DNA of 46,042 nucleotides, taken from the NCBI GenBank assembly GCA_016782225.1, contig JADDOW010000020.1, positions 1-46,042 on the forward strand. Direction: 5' to 3'. The notes below the pieces were generated by a model. That model searched no databases. It was not told the origin of the DNA and saw nothing but the letters and a program-made list of their open reading frames with translations. The DNA comes from Nitrososphaeraceae archaeon (GTDB lineage Archaea > Thermoproteota > Nitrososphaeria > Nitrososphaerales > Nitrososphaeraceae). The position numbers and the translations under genes were made by a program. Shown piece after piece: positions 17,713-24,023 of the stretch. Each line of letters starts with the position of its first letter. Within the stretch, counting starts at the first letter, position 1.

Positions 17713-18528
17713 ATGCATAAATATCCAGTTTTTTTGGCTCTAGCCATAATTTCAGTATTGGCTATGATAAGCTCTGCTGTTGTGCTAGATTTGGCATATT
17801 CACAAGGAGCGCCACCACCAGGCGGAGCGCCACCTGAGGAGGATACGCCATTCGTAGCACCAACTGCCGAATTGCCAACCCCCGAATTGCCAACTGAAGA
17901 ACCACAAACTGAAGAACCACAAACTGAAGAACCACAAACTGAAGAACCACAAACTGACGATGGACCCCAAGACCACGGACCCAAAGACTATGAACCAAGC
18001 AATACTAAAGATGACAATGGTAAAAATGATGATACATTTGGTTACTTGAACTTCGAAATAAAAGATAATGATGAAAGAAACAATAAAGATAATGATAGAA
18101 AAGGAAGTTTCAACGAGGACGACTTTAAAATAGAAAGATTCGGGTTAGATTATGATGGCAATCCTTATCTTACAGTTAAAGGAAAGGCAGGCGGAACAGT
18201 ACCAGATAATAAAAACATCATCTATGCGTATGTCTTCTTTACCAAAAACGACAATGGACAAGGAAAAATATATGCGGTAACCTCACATCACCATGAAGAT
18301 AGTAATGAGGTCAATGATGATATTAACTATCATGCTCACCAGGTCAAATTTAACGAAGATAGATGCATCACATCAATCAATGATAGAGCAGAAGCAGATT
18401 ATGCGGATAACATAGTTACTGTAGAGAAAACAAACACTGGCAGATTAAACGGAGTAGCAACAGCTGAATTAACCGTAGATGATGGAAGTGTTTGTGTGAC
18501 AGAGATATTTGATTCCGCTAAAGAATAA
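17713..18528 (+). CDS. Secreted protein with EEPQT repeats
   Basis: A 271-residue protein with a signal peptide (1-31, FLALAIISVLAMISSAVVLD then LAYSQ) followed by a Pro/Glu/Thr-rich region. Between about 61 and 80 there are four exact EEPQT units, then an acidic, Asn/Asp-rich spacer (about 85-135). The C-terminal domain (about 136-271) has beta-rich composition (IERFGLDYDGNPYLTVKGKA) and a histidine cluster TSHHHEDSNEVNDDINYHAH, with two cysteines (CITS and SVCVTEIF). The acidic and His-rich make-up is consistent with cation binding, but that is inference. It has its own AT-rich promoter region and is the best-preserved cargo gene of the element. The start ATG directly follows a long AT-rich run. 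Confidence 0.7.
   Translation: MHKYPVFLALAIISVLAMISSAVVLDLAYSQGAPPPGGAPPEEDTPFVAPTAELPTPELPTEEPQTEEPQTEEPQTEEPQTDDGPQDHGPKDYEPSNTKDDNGKNDDTFGYLNFEIKDNDERNNKDNDRKGSFNEDDFKIERFGLDYDGNPYLTVKGKAGGTVPDNKNIIYAYVFFTKNDNGQGKIYAVTSHHHEDSNEVNDDINYHAHQVKFNEDRCITSINDRAEADYADNIVTVEKTNTGRLNGVATAELTVDDGSVCVTEIFDSAKE
17893..17952 (+). repeat. Four 15-bp tandem repeats encoding TEEPQ
   Basis: ACTGAAGAACCACAA occurs four times without change at 17893, 17908, 17923 and 17938. Perfect identity between copies points to recent slippage, so copy number may vary between strains. Confidence 0.85.
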
Positions 18529-18622
18529 GTAATTACTCATTCTTATTTTTTAATTTTAATATTTGGTTAGGTGGTGTTAACTTAATATCTATGTAGCAAT
18601 ATTCACTATTCCTAACTGTAAA

Positions 18623-19029
18623 CTACAAGGTTAGTTCAAGTTCGATTATGGTTTGCAGTTCCTCTATCTCCCATATTTCGGATTCAAGGTATGGACTAAT
18701 TCTCTTGCTTTTCTTTTCTTTAATAATAACAAAAGAAGGAGTGGTCCAATCAGATGGTTCAATTTGTTCTAAATCTTTATCAATCCTTTGCTTTTCGTTG
18801 TGTAGCCACCTTATGAAATATTTTATTAGTTGCAGATAGTTATTCCCCGTCCTCATCCACTTTCCATAAGGATCTGTTTCCTTGCTTTTCATCTTTGTAT
18901 TGAGAAATGCAAGTATATGTCTTCTTTTTTGGTTAGTTGGTAAAAATCTCTTGTTGGACCTAAGAACTTGGCAAAGTTAATCAGTGCTTTGATGTTTTGA
19001 TTTTGATAACTTTCTGAGGTATTATTTAA
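18623..19029 (-). pseudogene. N-terminal part of a tyrosine recombinase, truncated
   Basis: The annotated-type frame (18623-18892) continues in frame upstream to a stop at 19030-19032 without a start codon. The whole reads NIKALINFAKFLGPTRDF, then KKEDILAFLNTK, then NNYLQLIKYFIRWLHNEKQR, then DWTTPSFVIIKEKKSKRISP and SEIWEIEELQTI. This is the SAM-like core-binding domain and hinge (KRLSPYSESEIW-type) of archaeal XerC-like recombinases. The catalytic domain that should follow is absent, since the frame ends at ELELTL. The N-terminus also lacks a start. It is a remnant of a second recombinase gene inside the element, unrelated in sequence to the SSV-type integrase. Confidence 0.7.
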
Positions 19030-19091
19030 TCAAATATAGTTATAGAATTCAAGGATTAGTTTAGAGTTTACAGGACTTTGCTAAGGATTTT

Positions 19092-19325
19092 ATGGGTAAG
19101 CAAATCGGATACACAACAATAGAGGAATTTACTGAGAAATATTTTAATGGATTTCCAGCTGCCGCAGGCAAGATGTCATATCTGGATACTATGTATTATG
19201 CTGCTCTCATTGATCACCAGGGTCAAATCTATGCATTTAGTTATCATGATGTTGCAAGTGAATTTGCGGATATTGAAAGTCAAGAAACAATGCTAAAAGT
19301 GATTGGTACTTTTGGTTTTATATAA
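19092..19325 (+). pseudogene. C-terminal remnant of a PsbP-like protein
   Basis: A 77-codon frame whose end, DHQGQIYAFSYHDVASEFAD then MLKVIGTFGFI, resembles the last strand-helix pair of PsbP-like domains (hydrophobic strand, a tyrosine-containing turn, and a final helix of the IxKMIxSFxF type). The frame is open a little further upstream (SLQDFAKDFM) to a stop, and there is no signal peptide or N-terminal domain. Most likely a truncated relic; a genuine small protein from the ATG at 19092 is possible. The PsbP assignment is by pattern only. Confidence 0.35.
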
Positions 19326-19482
19326 CCATTTTATTTGAGAGTTGGTTGTAAAGGATTTGTATGTCTAAATATAACAATTTAGTTTTATGTTATGGTACGG
19401 TCAGGGCTATAGAAGTTGTTTAGAGATTATTTTATCAAATGGGTATTATTGTTATTCAATACCAACATTAAGTAAAGCATAA

Positions 19483-20148
19483 ATAAATGTTCTATTATAT
19501 TATACTGTTGTAACAGTATCTTCAAGATATAAAGCACCTATAACAGCAGCTTTCATAATTTGTTCATTAACGATTTTTTCATCGCTCTATTCTACACAAG
19601 TTTTCGCCGCAAGTCCATATGACTCAGGCTATGACCATGGCTGCGATGATGCTGGGATATCCGATCCATCCGATCGATACATAAACCAAGAAGAAAAGGG
19701 ACCATCTTACCATACCTCTGAATTCATGGATGGTTATTATGCAGGCGTTGAAGCATGTTCTGCAAGTAGTAGTGACGATAATGAAGATGAGGGGATATCT
19801 AACGAACCAAGAGAAATAGGCAAAGGATTGAAACTCATTGTGGGTTCAAATTTTGATCCATCCTATATACCTTCCAATTATGATGGACTTTATTTTTCGA
19901 TTAACGGTAGAGAAGAAGATACCTACATGGATATTAGGGACGCAATTTATCCTGATGGAGGCGGTATTGATGCGTATGTTGAAAGAGCATTTGAATTTGC
20001 GGATAATTCTGTAGAGGTTGGAGAACCAGTTTAAGTATGCGCGATAATAAAAAATGCAAGATATTCAACCATCGATGAAAAATGCAAGATAGTGATCAAT
20101 GGGGATGAAAATGAACCAGAAAGAGTGGAATTTAGTTTTCCATCTTAG
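19483..20148 (+). pseudogene. Secreted YDHGCDDAG-type protein, start lost and internal stop
   Basis: The frame opens after a stop at 19480-19482. It encodes a good signal peptide (YKAPITAAFIICSLTIFSSL, then STQVFA) and a mature start SPYDSGYDHGCDDAGISDPS, then DRYINQEEKGPSYHTSEFMD and GYYAGVEACS, with two cysteines likely to pair. No ATG, GTG or TTG precedes the signal peptide. The frame meets TAA at 20032-20034 and then continues in frame (VCAIIKNARYSTIDEKCKIV) to TAG at 20146-20148, so the TAA looks like a nonsense mutation. I recall this cysteine/glycine motif from other thaumarchaeal secreted proteins of unknown role. The intact tail could still be made from the ATG at 19726. Confidence 0.65.
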
Positions 20149-20297
20149 GTTTCACACCACCTATTCTTCTTAACCCTTCTTTCGAATTCTTCTTGCGAGA
20201 TTTGTCCCTTCTCTTCCAGAATCTCGGTTAAGGCAGTAATCATAATATCATATATATCAAGCTCGGATGCTATTTGTTCATGAATGTTGCGTATCAA
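20145..20297 (-). CDS. Small helical protein divergent from the AbrB-like gene
   Basis: A 50-residue frame starting at TTG 20297: MIRNIHEQIASELDIYDIMI then TALTEILEEKGQISQEEFER and RVKKNRWCET. It is probably two helices and resembles the small helical segments that end in a (K/R)-rich tail in many archaeal short proteins; no family can be named. It is divergent from the AbrB-like gene (starts only 10 bp apart), so the two promoters overlap and mutual regulation is likely. Its end overlaps the last codon of the broken secreted protein by three bases. The open frame extends further upstream, but the AbrB start limits it. Confidence 0.45.
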   Translation of the reverse strand: MIRNIHEQIASELDIYDIMITALTEILEEKGQISQEEFERRVKKNRWCET

Positions 20298-20307
20298 TAA
20301 GTAATAA

Positions 20308-20457
20308 ATGGCCGCAACTTTGAACTATCAAAAAGTACTGTCAGGTAGACGTATAACATTATCAGATGATATTTGTAAAAAATACAACATTAAGGAAGGT
20401 GATATTGTAATAGTCGATGATGAGGATTTTATAAAGATAACCCGCTCAAGTGATTAA
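20308..20457 (+). CDS. AbrB/SpoVT-type small DNA-binding protein
   Basis: A 49-residue protein reading MAATLNYQKVLSGRRITLSD, then ICKKYNIKEGDIVIVDDEDF, ending ITRSSD. This is a swapped-hairpin AbrB N-terminal fold: a basic strand (KVLSGRRITLSDDI), the KYNIKEGD turn and a final strand. Such proteins bind DNA as dimers and act as repressors or antitoxins. No toxin gene is obvious next to it; the small minus gene 10 bp away is its divergent partner. It is too short to carry a second domain, so a plain transcription regulator of the element is the best reading. Confidence 0.7.
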   Translation: MAATLNYQKVLSGRRITLSDDICKKYNIKEGDIVIVDDEDFIKITRSSD

Positions 20458-20523
20458 GCGTTCAGGTAATATGTTATAGTGAAGATCAAAATTCTTATTA
20501 TAGAAAATATATAGTTACTATAT

Positions 20524-20679
20524 ATGATGTCTGATATTATGAAATGTAATAGTTGTGGTGCAATAAATGTTATAAAGCCAAATAAGGATGAGTCTTTGGA
20601 ACAATATATGAGTCAAAGAGTTTGTCCTCATTGTAATACTAAAGGCAATTGGACACAACAGACTGAGGATGAAGCTTGA
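20524..20679 (+). CDS. Small zinc-ribbon protein
   Basis: A 51-residue protein, MMSDIMKCNSCGAINVIKPN at the start, with two cysteine pairs: C8-x2-C11 and C33-x2-C36 (VCPHCNTKGNW). The pairs are 21 residues apart, as in a single zinc ribbon. The start may be either of two adjacent ATGs (20524 or 20527). Tiny zinc-ribbon proteins are common in archaeal plasmids and viruses; function (nucleic acid or protein binding) is unknown. It follows the AbrB-like gene by 66 bp and could be in its transcript. Convergent with the 88-residue gene across the iteron region. Confidence 0.65.
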   Translation: MMSDIMKCNSCGAINVIKPNKDESLEQYMSQRVCPHCNTKGNWTQQTEDEA

Positions 20680-20881
20680 TGGCGATAAATTCTAATTAAT
20701 GTCTCTTAATCGAACAGACCGATTTTAGAAATATTTAATATTGCCATAAACCATAAAGAGATTTTGTTGGTCCCATAAGATAAGACTCTGGTAATTGCCC
20801 TTATTTCCTATTTGCTGTAAGACAATGGTTTTTGAAACATGTGAAAAGTTGATAAACTATTTGTCATATATTGACAAGTTA

Positions 20882-21164
20882 TAGAACATCTGGAACATGC
20901 TAGAACATTTAGTGATGTTCTAGACTTGGCAACGATATTCGATACTAATAGTCCTACATTTAAATTAATTCGTTATTATTTACTATTTACATATAATATG
21001 TATCATATTATAATGGATATAGTTGTTGTTATAATAATAGAACATTAGAACATGAATATATCTATATCATATTACATTTTTGTATCAATATCCACCATCT
21101 CAGTAAAAATATTATTTGTTAAGGGCATGTGATATAGGGATGTTCCAGATGTTCTAATGTTCTA
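20882..21164. repeat. GAACAT iteron cluster around an AT-rich core (candidate origin)
   Basis: Nine copies of GAACAT or its complement ATGTTC. Plus-oriented copies start at 20884, 20893, 20903, 21040 and 21048; complementary copies lie at 20915-20920, 21140-21145, 21149-21154 and 21157-21162. Seven belong to the octamer TAGAACAT. The left and right arms are inverted: GAACATCTGGAACAT (20884-20898) is the exact complement of ATGTTCCAGATGTTC (21140-21154). Spacings of 8-12 bp are close to a helical turn. The 120 bp between the left arm and the middle pair is very AT-rich. It lies between two convergent genes, which argues against a promoter operator and for a replication origin of the element. 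Confidence 0.7.
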
Positions 21165-21218
21165 GAGAAGCATTTATGAATAGTGTTGTTATGTCTCTAT
21201 AGGGGCGTTATCAATTTT

Positions 21219-21485
21219 TCAACAATTGTTTTCTTTCAGTTGATCAATCATTGAATTTTGACCGACAATCAAAGCAATAATCAAAGGCGTAAACAAGCTT
21301 GGATCATCATTTTCCATGGACTTTATGGCTTCATAATGTTTGCAGTAGCTATTTGAAACCATTTTTGACAAAAGATGCCTGTCTTCCTCCGATGGCAGGT
21401 GTTCCATAAAGTCATTGAGTTGTTCCATTATTTTTTGATAGGTTTTGTCTTTTGGAGTTTCAGAGTTGTCCAAATATCTATACAT
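21219..21485 (-). CDS. Hypothetical 88-residue helical protein of the element
   Basis: MYRYLDNSETPKDKTYQKIM at the start, then an acidic helical stretch (MEHLPSEEDRHLLSKMV) and a hydrophobic helix (LFTPLIIALIVGQNSMIDQL). It looks like a small all-helical protein. It lies between the iteron cluster and the integrase and is read in the same direction as intC. I do not recognise it. A role in replication or copy control would fit the position next to the iterons, but nothing in the sequence shows it. The gene appears intact. Confidence 0.5.
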   Translation of the reverse strand: MYRYLDNSETPKDKTYQKIMEQLNDFMEHLPSEEDRHLLSKMVSNSYCKHYEAIKSMENDDPSLFTPLIIALIVGQNSMIDQLKENNC

Positions 21486-22420
21486 ACACCCTAAGCATAG
21501 ATGAAATATATAAAAATGGTTTATAGCCTGTAAATGACCCCCCCACTAGGACAATTCCTTTAACAATGTGTCCAACACCGGCTTTATCTTGTTAGTTATT
21601 ATCTCCTTGATGTCTGGTCTGTAGTAGTGGTTTACAAACACAGAGCTTGCAATCCTCCCCTGCAGCAAATCTATTATCTCGGGTTCAACACCGCTGTTTC
21701 TTAAAAAGGTAGCAAAAACCTTGCGGCAGTAATACATGTTCATGTCGACACCCCTTCTGTTTAGCAACAACTTTAGCGCATTATAGCTTTGCTTTGCAGG
21801 ACATTCCTTTGCTATGTCAATGATTGATTGATTTGCAATGCTTATGTAAACCTTCTTGGTCCGCCTTATGAATTCGTTTGCAAATTTATAGTGTTCCAGT
21901 ATTTCCTTGTCCTTGTCCCATTATTCGTTTAGGTTAGAGTGGATGCGGTAAATACACCTGAAAACCTCAATGGGTCTTAATCCTGTTACTGTATTAAATA
22001 TGAATAGATTGCCCTGTGGTTTTGGTAGGCTTGAAATTGTATGCTTTACCTGTCTTAGCATATCCACATAATTGGTACCGTTAATTATTTTCTCAAATAC
22101 CTTGAGGGAACCCTCTCCTGTTGACCATTTGATATCATATCTTTTAATTGCCTGCTTCCATAAATCATCACATCCACAAAACTTGGATAACGAAGATAAA
22201 GCCTTCATAATGTGGATTCTTTTGTTTGGGGAAAAGGTCAACAATTCACCAATTGTATCAGGGTTTAGGAGATAGCCACAATACCTCATGGAGTAATTGT
22301 ATCTATCATTTACTGTTCCTGTGTTACCATTTCTCTGTAGATATGTCCTATAGTCGGACCAGAAGTTTCGATTTGTGTTGACTGTGAGGGAACTCAAATC
22401 ACGCCTATTGGTATCATACG

Positions 22421-22440
22421 CCACGTCAGACTTGACGTGG
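22421..22440. repeat. 7-bp perfect inverted repeat at the edge of attR
   Basis: CCACGTC, six bases, GACGTGG. The right arm is the start of the att core (anticodon loop and stem) and the left arm is element DNA. The tRNA copy lacks the left arm; there the neighbouring sequence is the tRNA anticodon stem. It may be an arm-type integrase site or define strand exchange. Confidence 0.55.
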
Positions 22441-22475
22441 CGGGGTTCGTTGGTTCGAATCCGACTCGGGCCATA
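22431..22475 (+). repeat. attR: copy of the tRNA-Val 3' part
   Basis: Matches 16407-16451 over 39 exact bases, then one mismatch (G for C) and five more. It contains the anticodon loop, T arm and 3' acceptor strand, but upstream of it there is no tRNA 5' half. It marks the right end of the element and lies inside the intC frame. Confidence 0.9.
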
Positions 22476-22521
22476 CCATATATGTCTCTTTATGTAGGCC
22501 CAAGACAATATTATATTATAG

Positions 22522-22944
22522 ATGCAGTCCTCTTTGAATTTGGAAAATTCTGAGTATGGTGATGATGCCAGTCCTCTTGAAAACTTTCTTTTTGCTTTAA
22601 AGGCGCCTGAGACTAAGAGACAATATCCTAAACGCCTTGAGGTTTTCTTGGATTTTCTAAATTTGGGAGGCACTTTAGAAGACAAGGTGTTGGTTTTCCA
22701 TCAAAAATCCCTCAAAAATCCTGCATGGTTATCACAAAAACTAATACAGTTTATCCAATATCAAAAACAAAGGGTTCAAAGAAATGAAATATCCGAATCT
22801 ACCATTCCAAATTACTTTAAGGCGATAAAGCTTTTTTGTGTTATGAATGACATTACCATCAATTGGCAAAATTTAAGCAAGGGGTTGCCTACTGGAAAAC
22901 GTGCAGCAGAAGACAGGGCACCCATTATCTCGGCGGTTATGTAA
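22522..22944 (+). pseudogene. N-terminal half of a chromosomal tyrosine recombinase
   Basis: 140 codons from ATG at 22522, 46 bp right of attR: MQSSLNLENSEYGDDASPLE, then FLFALKAPETKRQYPKRLEV and FLDFLNLGGTLEDKVL, a core-binding domain, then WQNLSKGLPTGKRAAEDRAP at about 116-135. In this family the catalytic domain begins right after GKRAAEDRAP. Instead the frame turns into IISAVM and stops, because the DNA beyond belongs to an aquaporin gene on the other strand. So the gene is truncated at its 3' side at about 22925. It is a different recombinase family from the SSV-type integrase and belongs to the flanking chromosome, not the element. Confidence 0.7.
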
Positions 22945-23239
22945 AGAACTACAAGCCTTTTTGTGATGTGTTTTGTAGCCAGCAAGCCCAATGTTACTGC
23001 GGGGTTAAAGTTGGCCATCGAGACTTTGCCAAACATGTAGACACCAATTGCAACACCTACAAAAGGGGCAAATGCAACAAAAGGAATGCCCAATGTTCCG
23101 TTAAGTCTGGCATCTATGACCACAGAACCCGAGGCCAACACCACTACAATAAAAGTGCCAATAACCTCGGCAAGAAACTTCGTTTGATTGGCGATAGGCT
23201 ATTTCTTAACACCGTAACCAGACTTGTTCTTTTAATCAT
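22925..23239 (-). pseudogene. Aquaporin (MIP family) remnant, truncated and frameshifted
   Basis: The minus strand reads KFLAEVIGTFIVVVLASGSV, then VVIDARLNGTLGIPFVAFAP and VGVAIGVYMFGKVSMANFNP with AVTLGLLATK, the first NPA signature and helix pattern of a MIP channel. It then breaks off at VLYITAEIMGAL, where the recombinase remnant begins. The second half with the other NPA is missing. The N-terminus is also disturbed: MIKRTSLVTVLRNSL lies in one frame and IANQTKFLAEVIG in another, with a stop between. Likely an aquaglyceroporin; next to a broken arsenate reductase, a role in arsenite export (AqpS-like) is a reasonable inference. Confidence 0.75.
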
Positions 23240-23298
23240 GCCTTCGCTCTTTTTATTTTAAATATTTGTATCTGATGGCGGATGAGACGTTTCTTGAT

Positions 23299-23712
23299 TT
23301 AGCTATTCATTTTTTCTTTACCAATCACTTCAGCCATTTCCTTTTTTTTTCTCTCAATCTCGTCTCGTGTCTCCCTTACCTTTTCTGTTGGTTTTCCTTT
23401 GTGGTCCTCTATTCCCCAGTCCAAGACTTTGGGAACAAACAATGCAGGACAGAAATTCTTATCCATGCATCCCATATTGATGATTTTGTCAGAATTTCTT
23501 ATCATTTCTTCGTTAATCTCCTTTGATTTTTGATTGCCAATGTCTATGCCAATTTCCCTCGTTATTCCTGAAGCAAGAGGATTAACTTGAGATTTGGGAA
23601 TGTGTCTTGCACTTGGCTCATAATCATCAGGGCATATTTTCTAAAGAAACCCTATGCAATTTGCCTCCATTCTGCATTCTCAACAAATGCAAATAGAACA
23701 TTCTTTTTACCT
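23299..23712 (-). pseudogene. Arsenate reductase (LMW phosphatase-type ArsC), broken
   Basis: The last 68 codons are intact: EMIRNSDKIINMGCMDKNFC then PALFVPKVLDWGIEDHKGKP and a helix with RDEIERKKKEMAE. That is the C-terminal half of thioredoxin-dependent ArsC. Upstream in the same frame come PDDYEPSARHIPKSQVNPLA and ITREIGIDIGNQKSKEI. Before that lies a stop, and the start region KNVLFAFVENAEWRQIA in another frame, where the family has VLFVCVENAGRSQMAE, so the catalytic Cys has become Ala/Phe context (FAFVEN). With a frameshift, stops and a lost nucleophile it cannot be active. It lies upstream of the aquaporin remnant in the same orientation. Confidence 0.8.
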
Positions 23713-23719
23713 TGATTGA

Positions 23720-23768
23720 TTGGTTGGATAAACCATCCAAGAACTTATATAATAAACCAACCAAGAAC
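23720..23768 (+). promoter_or_regulatory. cbtB promoter with paired repeats flanking the TATA box
   Basis: A TATA-like box CTTATATAAT (23744-23753) lies 21-30 bases before the cbtB ATG (23774), as expected of a leaderless archaeal transcript. It is flanked by two nearly identical 14-bp repeats, AACCATCCAAGAAC (731-744 of 23.7 kb) and AACCAACCAAGAAC (23755-23768), 24 bp apart. TTGGTTGG at 23720-23727 forms inverted partners with CCAACCAA within 23757-23764 and with CCATCCAA. This is the layout of a repressor operator, probably metal- or corrinoid-responsive. Confidence 0.65.
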
Positions 23769-23773
23769 CCTCT

Positions 23774-23992
23774 ATGTCTTTATTCGGTCAAAGAAAAATT
23801 ATTGGAGAATATGATAATACAAAATTAGCTATTGGTTTTTTAGCAGCTATTGTATTGTTTGGTGTTTTTGTTGTGGGATACGACCAAGGTCAGATATTTA
23901 GTATTGTGCAAGGCAATGAGGCATTTGATGCTAAATACCTGCATGAAGTTACCCATGACATGAGACATGCTGCTGGTTTTCCCTGTCATTAA
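23774..23992 (+). CDS. cbtB: Cobalt transporter subunit CbtB
   Basis: A 72-residue protein with one membrane helix (about 20-38, LAIGFLAAIVLFGVFVVGYD) and the conserved C-terminal segment LHEVTHDMRHAAGFPCH, which matches the family's histidine-rich end (H-x4-HD-x2-RH-x3-FPCH). CbtB is a small partner of CbtA in a predicted cobalt or B12-precursor uptake system. Ammonia-oxidising archaea make cobalamin, so cobalt uptake is a sensible role. The gene starts at the ATG of the leaderless promoter and is followed by cbtA with a 31-bp gap. Confidence 0.9.
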   Translation: MSLFGQRKIIGEYDNTKLAIGFLAAIVLFGVFVVGYDQGQIFSIVQGNEAFDAKYLHEVTHDMRHAAGFPCH

Positions 23993-24023
23993 GTTTTTTC
24001 TGAAATAATCTGTGGATTTGATT

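Larger units (their letters stand above)
16407..22475. mobile_element. Integrated ~6.0-kb element in tRNA-Val with split integrase
   Basis: The element is bounded by a direct repeat of the tRNA-Val 3' part (39 bp identical, then one mismatch and five more matching bases). The integrase is split across the two ends, and both halves enter the att core in the same frame, which is the SSV-type pattern. Contents, left to right: intN, a broken acidic-protein frame, a secreted protein with EEPQT repeats, a truncated second recombinase, a PsbP-like remnant, a broken secreted protein, a small minus gene, an AbrB-like protein, a zinc-ribbon peptide, a GAACAT iteron cluster, an 88-residue protein and intC. 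I see no capsid, terminase or polymerase gene, so a plasmid-like replicon or satellite is more likely than a virus. Nonsense mutations in intC and in cargo suggest it no longer moves. Confidence 0.85.
21546..22475 (-). pseudogene. C-terminal half of SSV-type integrase (intC), one nonsense codon
   Basis: The frame enters through the att core (YGPSRIRTNEPRHVK), continues SDVAYDTNRRDLSSLTVNTN, and reaches the tyrosine-recombinase catalytic region: Arg I in NTVTGLRPIEVFRCIYRI. TAA at 21921-21923 then interrupts NLNE, and the same frame continues WDKDKEILEHYKF to YYCRKVFATFLRNSGVEPEI (the YCR box replaces HxxR), IIDLLQGRI and the nucleophile segment VFVNHYYRPD, ending at 21546. The frame on both sides of the TAA is identical, so it is a single nonsense mutation. 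Joined with intN the ancestral protein would be about 400 codons. Fragment 21546-21770 could be read on its own but lacks Arg I. Confidence 0.85.

Noticed and set aside
17694-17998. Minus-strand frames with VCGSS or VLQF repeats
   Set aside because: They are antisense readings of the EEPQT repeats in the secreted protein.
22476-22685. Extension of the intC frame upstream of attR (MSSKVPPKFRKSK...)
   Set aside because: This part is chromosome DNA antisense to the recombinase gene at 22522 and joined to the integrase only by integration.
22863-23526. Plus frames over the aquaporin and arsC remnants
   Set aside because: They are shadows of minus-strand genes with clear homology patterns.
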